Shown here piece by piece: positions 1-8,806 of a DNA stretch of 43,492 bases; the first letter of the stretch is position 1; every line of letters starts with the position of its first letter. Source of the DNA: Oceanobacillus caeni (GTDB taxonomy: Bacteria; Bacillota; Bacilli; Bacillales; Amphibacillaceae); NCBI RefSeq assembly GCF_019037185.1, contig NZ_JAHHXM010000022.1:1-43492 (forward strand), read 5' to 3'. Below the pieces are notes generated by a model that saw only the letters and a list, made by a program, of their open reading frames with translations, did no database searches and had not been told where the DNA came from. The translations under genes and the position numbers were made by a program.

Positions 1-95
1 GAAAATTTCAACATTCAAATCAAAGACACAAATTAAATGGTTGACTTCTATAATTATTTTTTATGCAACGCTAGTGAAAATAAGTAAAAAATGCA

Positions 96-126
96 TTGAC
101 TTTCCTCTAAGGGGAAGTTAAATTAT
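96..126 (+). promoter_or_regulatory. MerR-type promoter of the MFS efflux gene
   Basis: A TTGACT -35 hexamer (96-101) is followed by a 19-bp spacer and an AATTAT -10 (121-126). The spacer holds an imperfect dyad (ACTTTCC ... GGGAAGT, about 100-117). An over-long 19-bp spacer with a dyad between the hexamers is the hallmark of MerR-family activated promoters such as those of bmr and blt. No MerR gene lies in the window, so the regulator is inferred. Confidence 0.5.
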
Positions 127-157
127 GTTATAAATGTCTTTAAGGGAGTAGAGCCAT

Positions 158-1333
158 ATGAAGAAACACAACATTGCATTAACTATCGTACTAGTAAATA
201 TATTTATTGCGTTTTTGGGAATTAGTCTTGTTATCCCAGTCGTTCCTACCATCATGAATGAATTGCATATATCCGGATCGATTGTCGGCAATATGGTTGC
301 TGCTTTTGCCTTTATCCAACTCCTTGCTTCGCCAATTGCAGGTCGATGGGTTGATAAATTCGGTCGGAAACGAATGATTGTCATTGGCTTGATTATTTTT
401 AGTTTCTCAGAATTGCTGTTCGGTATCGGAAAAACAGTTAGCGTTCTTTTTATTTCGCGCATGCTTGGCGGCGTAAGTGCAGCTTTCATTATGCCAGCGG
501 TAACCGCCTTTATTGCAGATATTACGACGCTCCATACACGCTCTAAAGCAATGGGCTATATGTCAGCAGCTATTTCAACTGGATTTATTATTGGTCCGGG
601 TATTGGGGGCTTCTTAGCAGAAATTCATTCTCGCTTGCCGTTTTTTGTTGCGGCAGGTTTTGCTCTGGTAGCGGCCGTATTGTCGGTTACACTACTTCAC
701 GAACCGGAAAGAAACCCTGAACATGAAGAAAATAGTGTGGGGCAAAAAGCTGGTTTAAAGCGAATTTTTGCTCCGATGTATTTTATATCATTTATGATTA
801 TATTAATATTCTCTTTCGGTTTATCTTCGTTTGAATCGCTGTTTTCATTGTTTGTCGATCATAAATTTGGTTTTACACCGAAGGATATAGCTATCGCGAT
901 AACAGGTGGAGGCATTATCGGGGCCTTTTTTCAAGTTGTGCTATTCGATCGCTTAACGAGACGGTTAGGTGAAATTCGTTTAATCCGATACAGTCTTATA
1001 TTGTCAACCATTCTCGTCCTTGTATTAACGATTGTTCATCAATATATTTCTGTTTTACTTGTTACCATCACTGTATTTATTGGATTTGATTTAATGCGTC
1101 CGGCTGTAACAACATATTTAACAAGAATTGCCGGTAAGGAACAAGGCTTTGTAGCTGGTATGAATTCGATGTTTACAAGTATTGGGAATGTGATTGGCCC
1201 TATAATCGGTGGATTGTTATTCGATATCGATCTTGATTATCCGTTTTACTTCGCAACCATTGTTTTAGCAATCGGAATTGGGCTTACTCTTGCATGGAAA
1301 GAACCGAAATCCCAAGAGGCTGAAACAATGTAA
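158..1333 (+). CDS. MFS multidrug efflux transporter
   Basis: This 391-aa protein is predicted to be a 12-helix proton-coupled drug exporter of the cytoplasmic membrane, in the Bmr/NorA/TetA-like DHA1 group. MFS motif A is clear in the loop after helix 2 (GRWVDKFGRKRM, about residues 62-73). The antiporter motif C appears in helix 5 as GFIIGPGIGG (about 141-150). Length is normal for the family. The ATG at 158 follows the ribosome site AAGGGAG. The gene stands alone, with a strong terminator behind it and a MerR-like promoter in front, which fits drug-induced expression. The substrate cannot be read from sequence. The family assignment is secure; the multidrug role is inferred. Confidence 0.85.
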   Translation: MKKHNIALTIVLVNIFIAFLGISLVIPVVPTIMNELHISGSIVGNMVAAFAFIQLLASPIAGRWVDKFGRKRMIVIGLIIFSFSELLFGIGKTVSVLFISRMLGGVSAAFIMPAVTAFIADITTLHTRSKAMGYMSAAISTGFIIGPGIGGFLAEIHSRLPFFVAAGFALVAAVLSVTLLHEPERNPEHEENSVGQKAGLKRIFAPMYFISFMIILIFSFGLSSFESLFSLFVDHKFGFTPKDIAIAITGGGIIGAFFQVVLFDRLTRRLGEIRLIRYSLILSTILVLVLTIVHQYISVLLVTITVFIGFDLMRPAVTTYLTRIAGKEQGFVAGMNSMFTSIGNVIGPIIGGLLFDIDLDYPFYFATIVLAIGIGLTLAWKEPKSQEAETM

Positions 1334-1340
1334 AATGTAA

Positions 1341-1380
1341 AACCGTATTCCATGCGATTACAAAGAATACGGTTTTTTCT
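1341..1380 (+). terminator. Rho-independent terminator of the MFS gene
   Basis: A 10-bp perfect stem (AACCGTATTC / GAATACGGTT) with a 14-nt loop is followed by a run of T, just after the MFS stop codon. Confidence 0.85.
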
Positions 1381-1438
1381 TTGTTGTCAGGAAATTATAA
1401 AATTTGTATGGCTGTAGATAATTTAGATACAGAAATAG

Positions 1439-1592
1439 CCACGTCCGGCTCCAGCGCCCAGCGACTAGCGAGACTTCCTTCACCTCCGTACGATAAGTCA
1501 ACATCGGCTCGCTGACGCTCGCCGTGTTTCCTTTATCTCCTACGGCTCAGTCCAGTCCGTACGTCGCTAAACGGGCGCTTCCGCCTTTGTTC
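1439..1592. repeat. GC-rich Bacillaceae-type intergenic repeat
   Basis: About 150 bp of clearly GC-richer, CG-dense sequence lies between the convergent MFS and cstA genes and reaches the cstA stop codon. It contains the segment CTTCCTTCACCTCCGTACG (about 1473-1491), whose reverse complement recurs almost exactly near 5532-5550 inside the second GC-rich spacer. No plausible gene is present. It resembles the dispersed non-coding repeats common in this family's genomes. Its function is unknown. Confidence 0.55.
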
Positions 1593-1593
1593 T

Positions 1594-3042
1594 CTAAGCT
1601 GCATCATTGGATTTTAGTTCAATATCTGCCATTAGGTTTTCTCGTCGATTCTTGTTACCTTTCCAGAAGAATAGAGCAGTGATTAGAATGGTCATGACGA
1701 TTCCACCGATATGTGATACATGATATGGTAAGCCAAAACCAAGATTGCCATCATATAAGATATAGGTTAATACCATATCCGTAATGAATAGTGCTGGTAT
1801 TAGAGCAATGAAATAATTTTTCTTCTTCACAAATAGATACATGGTACCAATCCAAAGAGCAAGTGCAGCGGTTCCTTGGTTGGCAAACGAGAAGTAACGC
1901 CACAAAATATTAAAATCAATTGTCGTTAACCAATAAGAAATCACAAACATTGGTATCGCAATAGATAAACGTTTTGCTACTTTCGTTTGATCCATTTTAA
2001 TATAATCGGCAATGATATTACGTGCTGCACGGAATGCAGTATCACCAGATGTAATTGGTAACACTACTGCGCCAAGAACAGCAATGGTACCACCAATCGC
2101 ACCAAGTAGGGTCATTGAAACTTCATTAACCACTAGGGAAGCTGTACCTTCATTAATTAACCCTTGAAGCCCTTGCCCATCAAATAAACTCATAGCTGCA
2201 GCAGCCCATATCATGGCGATAACACCTTCTGCAACCATCATTCCGTAGAAAATATAACGTCCTTGTTTCTCATTTTGTGTTGTTCTAGAAATAAGTGGTG
2301 ACTGGGTAGCATGGAAGCCAGATAAAGCACCACAAGTAATCGTTAAGAATAATATCGGTAAAACGGGCAAGCCAGCTGGATGCATATTCGTTAAAGATAT
2401 TTCGGGAATCTTATAATCGGAGAATAATAATGCTATACCAACTCCAATTGTACCAATTAATAAAACTGCCCCAAAATACGGATATACTCGTCCGATAATT
2501 TTATCAATTGGTAGAATGGTAGATAAGAAATAATAGCCGAAGATCATTAAAATAATAGCAATTAAGGCAATCTTTCCATCTATTAAATTGTGTAATAAGG
2601 ATGCTGGTGTCGTAACAAACACGGTACCAACTAGTAATAATAAAAGTAATGCGAAAATGTTTACTAAATGTTTGGAAATATTCCCCAAAAATTTGCCTGC
2701 AAGTTCTGGAATGTGAGCACCTCGATTACGAATCGAAATCATACCAGTTAGGTAATCATGCACAGCTCCCGCAAAGATGGAACCTAACACAATCCATAAA
2801 AAGGCAACAGGACCATATAAAGCCCCCATGATTGGACCAAAGATAGGCCCGGTTCCGGCAATATTTAATAATTGAATTAGTGCGTTTTTCTGTTTGTTCA
2901 TTGGCAAATAGTCAACATCGTCTCGATTTGCATAAGCCGGTGTTTTTCTATCTTCGTTAGGGCCAAAGACTTTTTCAACATATTTTCCATATGTGAAATA
3001 AGAAACAACCAATAAAGCTATGGCAATTAAAAATGTAACCAT
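1594..3042 (-). CDS. cstA: CstA-family carbon starvation permease (short form)
   Basis: This 482-aa, very hydrophobic protein has about 13-14 predicted membrane helices and belongs to the CstA family, whose studied members import peptides or pyruvate during carbon limitation. Family-typical stretches include the N-terminal YLPMNKQKNALIQLLNIAGT region followed by GPIFGPIMGALYGPVAFLWI, and GALSGFHATQSPLISRT in the middle. It is shorter than E. coli CstA (about 700 aa) because the C-terminal part is absent; this compact form is usual in many Bacillaceae. The ATG at 3042 follows GGGGGAG. A cre-like site lies just upstream, which fits glucose repression. The substrate is inferred. Confidence 0.88.
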   Translation of the reverse strand: MVTFLIAIALLVVSYFTYGKYVEKVFGPNEDRKTPAYANRDDVDYLPMNKQKNALIQLLNIAGTGPIFGPIMGALYGPVAFLWIVLGSIFAGAVHDYLTGMISIRNRGAHIPELAGKFLGNISKHLVNIFALLLLLLVGTVFVTTPASLLHNLIDGKIALIAIILMIFGYYFLSTILPIDKIIGRVYPYFGAVLLIGTIGVGIALLFSDYKIPEISLTNMHPAGLPVLPILFLTITCGALSGFHATQSPLISRTTQNEKQGRYIFYGMMVAEGVIAMIWAAAAMSLFDGQGLQGLINEGTASLVVNEVSMTLLGAIGGTIAVLGAVVLPITSGDTAFRAARNIIADYIKMDQTKVAKRLSIAIPMFVISYWLTTIDFNILWRYFSFANQGTAALALWIGTMYLFVKKKNYFIALIPALFITDMVLTYILYDGNLGFGLPYHVSHIGGIVMTILITALFFWKGNKNRRENLMADIELKSNDAA

Positions 3043-3066
3043 CTTAACTCCCCCTTTGTATGATGG

Positions 3067-3080
3067 TGCAAACGTTTACA
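3067..3080. promoter_or_regulatory. Candidate CcpA cre site
   Basis: TGCAAACGTTTACA matches the cre consensus TGWAANCGNTNWCA at all but one position and is nearly palindromic. It lies 25 bp upstream of the cstA start, in the spacer shared with divergent gntR. Both genes would be expected to be under carbon catabolite repression. Confidence 0.6.
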
Positions 3081-3151
3081 TCATCATTTTATATCCTTTC
3101 ATAAAAAAATACAATAGTTTTAACCGTTTGTTAATCTTGTGAAATTATGTT

Positions 3152-3175
3152 AGTATACTTGTATACAAGTATACT
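3152..3175. promoter_or_regulatory. GntR operator in front of the gluconate operon
   Basis: A perfect 24-bp palindrome with half-site AGTATACTTGTA is centred between 3163 and 3164. Its core ATACTTGTATACAAGTAT matches the known B. subtilis gnt operator as I recall it. It lies 16 bp upstream of the earliest possible gntR start, so a bound repressor would block transcription of the whole operon; gluconate is the known inducer. Confidence 0.9.
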
Positions 3176-3190
3176 GGTTTTTGGGGAGTG

Positions 3191-3916
3191 ATGTATTTGA
3201 AAGGGCTTTATCCCGAAAAGAAATTATTAGACTCTTCTATTGGACAAGTGGTCGTCGCCGATTTGCGAATGAGAATTATTTCAAAGGATCTAATAAATGG
3301 AAGCACTTTATCCGAAAATAAATTATCTGAAGAATACAATGTCAGCCGTTCTCCTATTCGGGATGCTCTAAAGGTACTGGAAAAAGAAGGGTTAGTTCAG
3401 TTAAGGAGAATGGGGGCAAAGGTTGTAGGGATTACTGAGAAAGATATTGATGAAATTTATGATGTAAGACTTATAATAGAATCCTTTGTTTTTAATCATT
3501 TATTGGAAGCAGATATTAATGATGAGTTAATCAAAGAGTTAAATAAAATATTAGAAATGATGAAAGTTGCATTTAAATATAAAGATGCAGATGAATTTGC
3601 ATTTAAAGATGTGCAATTTCATGAAACGATCATTCATGCGATTAATCATCGTTATATAAGCGTTCTTTGGTCGAATATAAAGCCAATTGTAGAATGTTTT
3701 ATTTTATTGGATATGAGACACCGAATGGAGGAAAACTATGAAGACTTTCATCGGGTCATACATAATCATGCACTTCTGATACAATGCATTCAACAAAAGG
3801 ATAAAAAAATGATGGATGAAGCTTTTTATAAAAATTTTAAAGATGTCAAGAAAAATTCAGATGGTTTATGGGATGATCCAGAATCATTGAAGAAAGCGAG
3901 TGAGTATCGTGGATAA
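3191..3916 (+). CDS. gntR: Gluconate operon repressor GntR
   Basis: This is a GntR/FadR-type regulator of about 240 aa. The N-terminal winged helix-turn-helix (about residues 15-75) contains LSEEYNVSRSPIRDALKVLEKEG. The FCD ligand-binding domain follows (about 85-225), with the motif YDVRLIIESFVF and metal/ligand-type histidines in FHETIIHAINH. The protein closely follows B. subtilis GntR throughout. It represses the operon until gluconate binds. Starts are possible at GTG 3188, ATG 3191 and TTG 3197; the GGGGAG site (3183-3188) is best spaced for 3197, so the true N-terminus may be two codons shorter. Its end overlaps the start of gntK. Confidence 0.93.
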   Translation: MYLKGLYPEKKLLDSSIGQVVVADLRMRIISKDLINGSTLSENKLSEEYNVSRSPIRDALKVLEKEGLVQLRRMGAKVVGITEKDIDEIYDVRLIIESFVFNHLLEADINDELIKELNKILEMMKVAFKYKDADEFAFKDVQFHETIIHAINHRYISVLWSNIKPIVECFILLDMRHRMEENYEDFHRVIHNHALLIQCIQQKDKKMMDEAFYKNFKDVKKNSDGLWDDPESLKKASEYRG

Positions 3917-5459
3917 AAATAAATACATGCTTGGGGTTGACATTGGCACAACCAGTACAAAAGCTGTGTTATTCCGTGAAACAGGAGAAGTTATTGCAAA
4001 CGAGAATAATGGATATGATTTGTATAAGCCAGATATATATACAGCTGAACAAGACCCAGAAGAAATCCTTCAAGCGGTTCTTCTATCGATTGGGAATGTG
4101 ATGAAAAAATCTCAGATTAATCCCGAAGATTTAACTTTCATTTCATTTAGCAGTGCGATGCATAGTGTCATAGCTATGGATGAAAATGACCGAAACATAA
4201 CACGTTGTATTACATGGGCCGATAATCGTAGTTCCAACTGGGCTAAGAAAATAAATGAAGAGTTTAATGGACATGCTATTTATTCTAGGACTGGAACACC
4301 CATTCATCCAATGTCCCCATTATGCAAAATTGCTTGGATGGAGAATGAGGTACCTGAGGTTTCTAGTAAAACAAAAAAATATATTGGGATAAAAGAATAT
4401 ATTTTTTATAAATTATTCAATGAGTATGCGGTAGATTATTCGATTGCCTCTTGTACTGGATTAATGAATTTAGAATCTTTGAGCTGGGATAAAGAAGCAT
4501 TGAAGGTAGCCGGAATTACAGAGGATAAATTGTCCCGGATTGTTTCGACGAAGGAAGTATTTACTGGATGTGAAAGCTCTTATGCGGAACAGATGGGGAT
4601 ATTAAAAGAGACCAAATTTGTTATTGGTGCCAGTGATGGTGTGCTTTCCAATATAGGTGTAAATGCTATTAAAAAAGGTGAAGTTGCGGTTACGATTGGT
4701 ACAAGTGGTGCCATTCGAACGGTCGTTCCAAAGCCACATACGGATCCAAAAGGACGGATTTTTTGTTATGCGTTAACGGAAGATCATTGGGTTATCGGCG
4801 GTCCAGTAAATAACGGTGGAATTGTATTTCGTTGGATTCGCGATGAGTTGGCGGCAAGTGAAGTGGAAACAGCAAAACGATTGGGAATTGATCCGTATGA
4901 TGTGTTAACCCGAATTGCAAGTCAGGTAAGACCTGGTGCGGACGGGTTATTATTCCATCCTTATTTGGCGGGGGAAAGAGCCCCATTATGGAATGCAGAT
5001 GTTCGCGGTTCCTTTATTGGCTTAACCTTAAGTCACCAAAGAGAACATTTAATCCGAGCTTCTTTAGAAGGGGTTATCTATAATTTGTATTCTGTATTTT
5101 TAGCATTAACGGAAGTAATGGATGAGCCCGTTACAACTATTAAAGCGACAGGTGGATTTGCTAGGTCTGAATTATGGCGGCAGATGCTTGCTGATATTTT
5201 TGATCAAGAGGTAATTGTTCCAGAAAGCTATGAATCATCTTGTTTAGGGGCTTGTTTATTAGGGTTATTTGCACTTGGGAAAATTGATTCCTTTGAAATC
5301 GTGGAAGATTTGATTGGGGAAACACACAAACATAAACCGAACCCATCTCATGTTAAAGAATATCGGAAATTAATCCCAATTTTTATCAGTCTTTCCCGAA
5401 CTTTAGAGATTGAATATGAAAAAATTGCACAATACCAGTCAGAGATAACAAAAGCGTAA
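3900..5459 (+). CDS. gntK: Gluconokinase (FGGY family)
   Basis: This 519-aa cytoplasmic kinase phosphorylates D-gluconate to 6-phosphogluconate with ATP. The FGGY fold shows the N-terminal phosphate-binding motif GVDIGTTSTKAVLF (about 13-26). The second domain has the ATP-site pattern GTSGAIRT and, near 400-430, the family signature TGGFARSELWRQMLADIF. The length matches B. subtilis GntK (513 aa). The GTG at 3900 overlaps the end of gntR by 17 nt, and a second in-frame GTG lies at 3909; the ribosome site is weak, so translation is probably coupled to gntR. The substrate assignment rests on similarity and on the gntRKPZ order. Confidence 0.93.
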   Translation: MSIVDKNKYMLGVDIGTTSTKAVLFRETGEVIANENNGYDLYKPDIYTAEQDPEEILQAVLLSIGNVMKKSQINPEDLTFISFSSAMHSVIAMDENDRNITRCITWADNRSSNWAKKINEEFNGHAIYSRTGTPIHPMSPLCKIAWMENEVPEVSSKTKKYIGIKEYIFYKLFNEYAVDYSIASCTGLMNLESLSWDKEALKVAGITEDKLSRIVSTKEVFTGCESSYAEQMGILKETKFVIGASDGVLSNIGVNAIKKGEVAVTIGTSGAIRTVVPKPHTDPKGRIFCYALTEDHWVIGGPVNNGGIVFRWIRDELAASEVETAKRLGIDPYDVLTRIASQVRPGADGLLFHPYLAGERAPLWNADVRGSFIGLTLSHQREHLIRASLEGVIYNLYSVFLALTEVMDEPVTTIKATGGFARSELWRQMLADIFDQEVIVPESYESSCLGACLLGLFALGKIDSFEIVEDLIGETHKHKPNPSHVKEYRKLIPIFISLSRTLEIEYEKIAQYQSEITKA

Positions 5460-5600
5460 GCGTCCTTACAGGCTAAAAACGCGATGTCCTGTCGCAACTT
5501 CTTTACTCACACGTTCTGTGCTTGAAACGACGTACGGAGGTGAAGGGAGTCTTGCTTCGGCTTTAGCTCTGAAGCTGTACGCGGCTTTCCTTATGACAAG
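5460..5600. repeat. GC-rich intergenic repeat between gntK and gntP
   Basis: About 140 bp of GC-rich, gene-free sequence separates gntK from gntP, which lie closer together in B. subtilis. It holds the reverse complement of the segment at about 1473-1491. It also holds a 25-bp block at about 5474-5498 (beginning TAAAAACGCGATGTCCTGTC) that closely matches the reverse complement of the MITE-like element near 16962-16986. It appears to be a composite of dispersed repeat modules inserted in the operon. Confidence 0.5.
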
Positions 5601-5679
5601 TTTTAATTAGCATAATTCTTATCTAATAGAAAAAATAACATTTAGTGTACCCTATACATCAAGATTGGAGCTATAAATC

Positions 5680-7038
5680 ATGGAAAATATATTACCCCTA
5701 ATTGTTGTCGCATTAGGTGTTGTAGTTTTACTTTTTCTAATTACGAAATTAGAAATAAATACATTTATTTCACTTGTTATTACAGCTTTTCTAGTTGCTT
5801 TAGGATTAGGTATGCCTTTGGAGGAAATTGTTGAATCCATTCAAGGCGGTATGGGAGGAACACTCGGAAGTATCGCTCTTATATTTGGTTTTGGCGCCAT
5901 TTTAGGTAAGTTGGTTGCTGATGCAGGTGGCGCGCAGCGAATTGCGAGTACCCTTATCGATAAATTTGGTGAAAAACAAATTCAATGGGCGGTTGTTATT
6001 GCCTCCTTTATTATTGGGATTGCCTTGTTCTTTGAAGTAGGATTAGTCCTATTAATTCCAATTGTCTTCCAGATTGCAAAACAATTAAAGGTATCCCCAT
6101 TATATCTAGGAATACCGATGGCAACTGCATTATCTGTTACACACGGGTTCTTGCCGCCACATCCAGGTCCAACGGTAATTGCCCAGCAATATGATGCAAA
6201 TATTGGAATGGTATTAGTTTTTGGTATTATAATTTCCATTCCCGCCGTTATTATTGCAGGTCCTTTATTCGCAAAAATCATTCAAAAAATGATTCCTGAT
6301 TCTTTCAATAAAGCAGGGAATATTGACTCGCTTGGTGAAACAAAAACATTTAAAATAGAAGAAACACCAGGCTTTGGAATTAGTGTGCTCACCTCTCTAT
6401 TACCGGTTATATTAATGGCTATTTCAACGGTTGTTGAATTGATTCAAGACCTTGGTCATGTTGAAAATAACGTATTCTTTAAAATCATTTATCTAATTGG
6501 CGAGCCAACGACTGCTTTATTAATCTCTGTGTTGCTTGCTGTTTATACAATGGGAGTAAAACGGAATATTCCAATGAAACAAGTAATGGCTTCAGCAGAA
6601 GAATCTATCCGTTCCATTGGTATGATGCTACTAATTATTGGTGGCGGTGGTGTCTTAAAACAAGTACTAATCGATGGCGGTGTTGGTGATTCTGTTGCAG
6701 CATTATTTGCGGACTCCCATATGTCCCCATTATTTTTGGCATGGCTAATTGCTGCAATCTTACGGATCGCGCTCGGTTCTGCAACGGTTGCAGCACTAAC
6801 AACGGCGGGCTTGGTTATTCCATTGATGCAGGGAAGTGGCATAGATCCGGCTTTAATGGTACTTGCAACAGGTGCTGGAAGCTTAATCGCTTCTCATGTA
6901 AATGATGCGGGTTTCTGGATGTTTAAAGAATTCTTTGGTTTAACTTTAAAAGAAACGTTTTCCACCTGGACATTACTAGAGTCAGTCATATCTGTAGTAG
7001 GTCTAGTTGGCGTTTTAGTTATTAATATGTTTGTTTAA
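5680..7038 (+). CDS. gntP: Gluconate:proton symporter GntP
   Basis: This 452-aa protein has about 12-14 membrane helices and belongs to the GntP family. It imports gluconate with protons across the cytoplasmic membrane. Family-typical segments include GGMGGTLGSIALIFGFGAILGK, the conserved HGFLPPHPGP loop (about 153-162) and LRIALGSATVAALTTAGL near residue 360. The length equals the usual 445-455 aa. The ATG at 5680 is preceded by TTGGAGC. It lies between gntK and gntZ as in the B. subtilis operon, though 220 bp of repeat-rich spacer separates it from gntK. A local promoter in that spacer is possible but not obvious. Confidence 0.93.
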   Translation: MENILPLIVVALGVVVLLFLITKLEINTFISLVITAFLVALGLGMPLEEIVESIQGGMGGTLGSIALIFGFGAILGKLVADAGGAQRIASTLIDKFGEKQIQWAVVIASFIIGIALFFEVGLVLLIPIVFQIAKQLKVSPLYLGIPMATALSVTHGFLPPHPGPTVIAQQYDANIGMVLVFGIIISIPAVIIAGPLFAKIIQKMIPDSFNKAGNIDSLGETKTFKIEETPGFGISVLTSLLPVILMAISTVVELIQDLGHVENNVFFKIIYLIGEPTTALLISVLLAVYTMGVKRNIPMKQVMASAEESIRSIGMMLLIIGGGGVLKQVLIDGGVGDSVAALFADSHMSPLFLAWLIAAILRIALGSATVAALTTAGLVIPLMQGSGIDPALMVLATGAGSLIASHVNDAGFWMFKEFFGLTLKETFSTWTLLESVISVVGLVGVLVINMFV

Positions 7039-7058
7039 AGGAAAAGGAAGTGTCTATC

Positions 7059-8465
7059 ATGAAAAACACAATAGGTTTATATGGTTTAGGAGTAATGGGA
7101 GCAAGTCTTGCAAGGAATATGGCAAATAAGGGTGAGCAGGTTGCGATATATAACTATACACCTGACTTAACGGATAAATTTGAGAATGAGTTTCCTGATT
7201 ATGATATAGAAGCCCACTATGAATTAGAGGAATTTGTTCGTTCTTTAGAAACTCCAAGGAAAATATTTTTAATGGTCACTGCAGGTCCAATTGTTGATTC
7301 AGTGATTCAATCCCTTGTCCCTCTTTTAGATAAAGGGGATATCATAATGGATGGTGGAAATTCTGATTTTCATGATTCAAACAGAAGATATGAGGAACTT
7401 CATAAACAAGGAATTCATTTCATCGGTGTTGGTGTTTCCGGCGGTGAAGAAGGGGCCTTAAATGGACCGGCATTAATGCCAAGTGGTGATCCAGAGGCAT
7501 ATCAACAAGTTGCACCTATATTGGAAAAAATTGCAGCACAGGTGGATGGAAAACCATGTTGTACCTATATAGGACCAAAGGGCTCAGGTCATTATGTAAA
7601 AATGGTTCATAATGGAATTGAATATGCGGATATGCAGTTAATTACGGAGGCTTATCAATTCTTGCGTGAAATAGTTGGACTTTCGGTTCAGGAAATCTCA
7701 GAAGTGTTCACATCTTGGAATGAAACGGAATTAAAGAGCTATCTTATTGAGATAACTGCAGATATTCTAACGAGAAAAGATGAAGAAACTGGTAACCCGC
7801 TTGTCGATGTGATTTTAGATAAAGCAGGTCAAAAAGGTACAGGAAAATGGACAGGCCAAGAGGCATTAGACCTTGGGGTTCCATCAACGATTATGACGGA
7901 AGCTGTATTTACCAGATATTTGTCATCAATGAAGGAGGAAAAGGTGTACGCCTCTGAACGTTTAGTAGGTCCTCAAGTGGCGGAAGCTGGACTTGATAAA
8001 GAATATTGGATTGATGTTGTGAAAGAAGCGCTGTATATGGGTAAGATTTGCGCTTATGCACAAGGATTTTATCAATATCGTATGGCTTCTAGTCAGTATG
8101 GCTGGTCTCTCAATTTGGGGGAAATTGCTTTAATCTTCCGTGGCGGATGCATTATTCGAGCTGACTTTTTAAATACAATTAGTGATGTGTTTAAAGAAAA
8201 CCCTGAGTTAAGTAACATATTGCTTGCCCCTTACTTTGTGGAAAGAGCTAGTCGTCATCAAGCATCCTTAAGAAAAATTGTAATGAAAGGATTTGAAGCT
8301 GGACTATCCTTGCCATGTTTGACGACTTCTTTAACCTATTATGATGGATACCGATCCGCTTCCAGTGCTGCGAATCTTATCCAAGCTCAAAGAGATTACT
8401 TTGGAGCTCATACCTATGAACGCATTGATAAAGAAGGAATTTTCCATACAAACTGGCAAAACTAA
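7059..8465 (+). CDS. gntZ: 6-phosphogluconate dehydrogenase, GntZ type
   Basis: This 468-aa cytoplasmic enzyme oxidatively decarboxylates 6-phosphogluconate to ribulose 5-phosphate. The Rossmann motif GLYGLGVMGASLARNMA starts at residue 5. The substrate signature IMDGGNSDFHDS (about 98-109), the GVSGGEEGA motif and the catalytic segment GHYVKMVHNGIEYADMQL follow. The C-terminal IRADFLN and HTNW motifs are also present. After the second strand it reads NYTPD, so the arginine of the usual NRT motif that contacts the NADP phosphate is tyrosine; this suggests NAD preference, as reported for gluconate-operon enzymes. The ATG at 7059 is chosen over GTG 7050 because it is well spaced from AAGGAAG. 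Confidence 0.92.
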   Translation: MKNTIGLYGLGVMGASLARNMANKGEQVAIYNYTPDLTDKFENEFPDYDIEAHYELEEFVRSLETPRKIFLMVTAGPIVDSVIQSLVPLLDKGDIIMDGGNSDFHDSNRRYEELHKQGIHFIGVGVSGGEEGALNGPALMPSGDPEAYQQVAPILEKIAAQVDGKPCCTYIGPKGSGHYVKMVHNGIEYADMQLITEAYQFLREIVGLSVQEISEVFTSWNETELKSYLIEITADILTRKDEETGNPLVDVILDKAGQKGTGKWTGQEALDLGVPSTIMTEAVFTRYLSSMKEEKVYASERLVGPQVAEAGLDKEYWIDVVKEALYMGKICAYAQGFYQYRMASSQYGWSLNLGEIALIFRGGCIIRADFLNTISDVFKENPELSNILLAPYFVERASRHQASLRKIVMKGFEAGLSLPCLTTSLTYYDGYRSASSAANLIQAQRDYFGAHTYERIDKEGIFHTNWQN

Positions 8466-8496
8466 AGAGTAAGTAGACTTTTATTTAAAGAAGGCA

Positions 8497-8530
8497 TTAC
8501 TATATCATGCCTTCTTTATTTTTTTATTTT
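8497..8530 (+). terminator. Terminator of the gluconate operon
   Basis: AAGAAGGCAT and ATGCCTTCTT flank a short TA-rich loop (ACTATATC) and are followed by a long T-rich tract. It lies about 35 bp after the gntZ stop codon. Confidence 0.8.
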
Positions 8531-8579
8531 TAGTAGTTTAACCTTTGGAAGAAATCTACTATTTACAATTATGGGGTAG

Positions 8580-8608
8580 TTAAGATATTATAGTAGAGTA
8601 GCTATAAT
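8580..8608 (+). promoter_or_regulatory. Promoter of the riboswitch-controlled symporter
   Basis: TTAAGA (8580-8585), a 17-bp spacer and a perfect TATAAT (8603-8608) place the transcript start near 8615, just before the riboswitch aptamer. Confidence 0.55.
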
Positions 8609-8609
8609 T

Positions 8610-8750
8610 ATCGCTAAATCTATTTAAGAGCGGGGGACCCAATTAATTACGGATATATCCGTGTGGGTGAATCCTTTAAAAGGAAGGGCTTCTATTTTCT
8701 CTTAGTCCTAACCCGAAAGCTAACCCCGTCAGCGTTTAAGAGGAAACAAG
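8610..8750 (+). ncRNA. c-di-AMP riboswitch (ydaO/yuaA type)
   Basis: The conserved blocks of the ydaO-yuaA motif occur in order: GAGCGGGGGACCCA (8628-8641), GTGGGTGAATCC (about 8663-8674), AGGGC, then AACCCGAAAGCTAACCCCGT and CAGCGTTTAAGAGG (about 8709-8743). A terminator follows. In this class, binding of cyclic di-AMP promotes termination, so the downstream symporter should be shut off when c-di-AMP is high. The class is usually attached to potassium or osmolyte transport and cell-wall genes. The motif call is strong; the on/off polarity is family knowledge. Confidence 0.9.
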
Positions 8751-8779
8751 CGAGAAACATATTTTGAGATTACACAGTG

Positions 8780-8806
8780 CTTGACACGCAGGTGTCTTTT
8801 TTTTTG
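8780..8806 (+). terminator. Riboswitch terminator
   Basis: A short stem, GACAC / GTGTC (8783-8796), is directly followed by nine T residues. It sits about 40 nt after the c-di-AMP aptamer and about 210 nt before the symporter start, so it is the likely expression platform. Confidence 0.7.

Noticed and set aside
1594-3042. Truncated cstA pseudogene
   Set aside because: The protein is shorter than E. coli CstA, but 480-aa members are usual in this group and the frame is intact.
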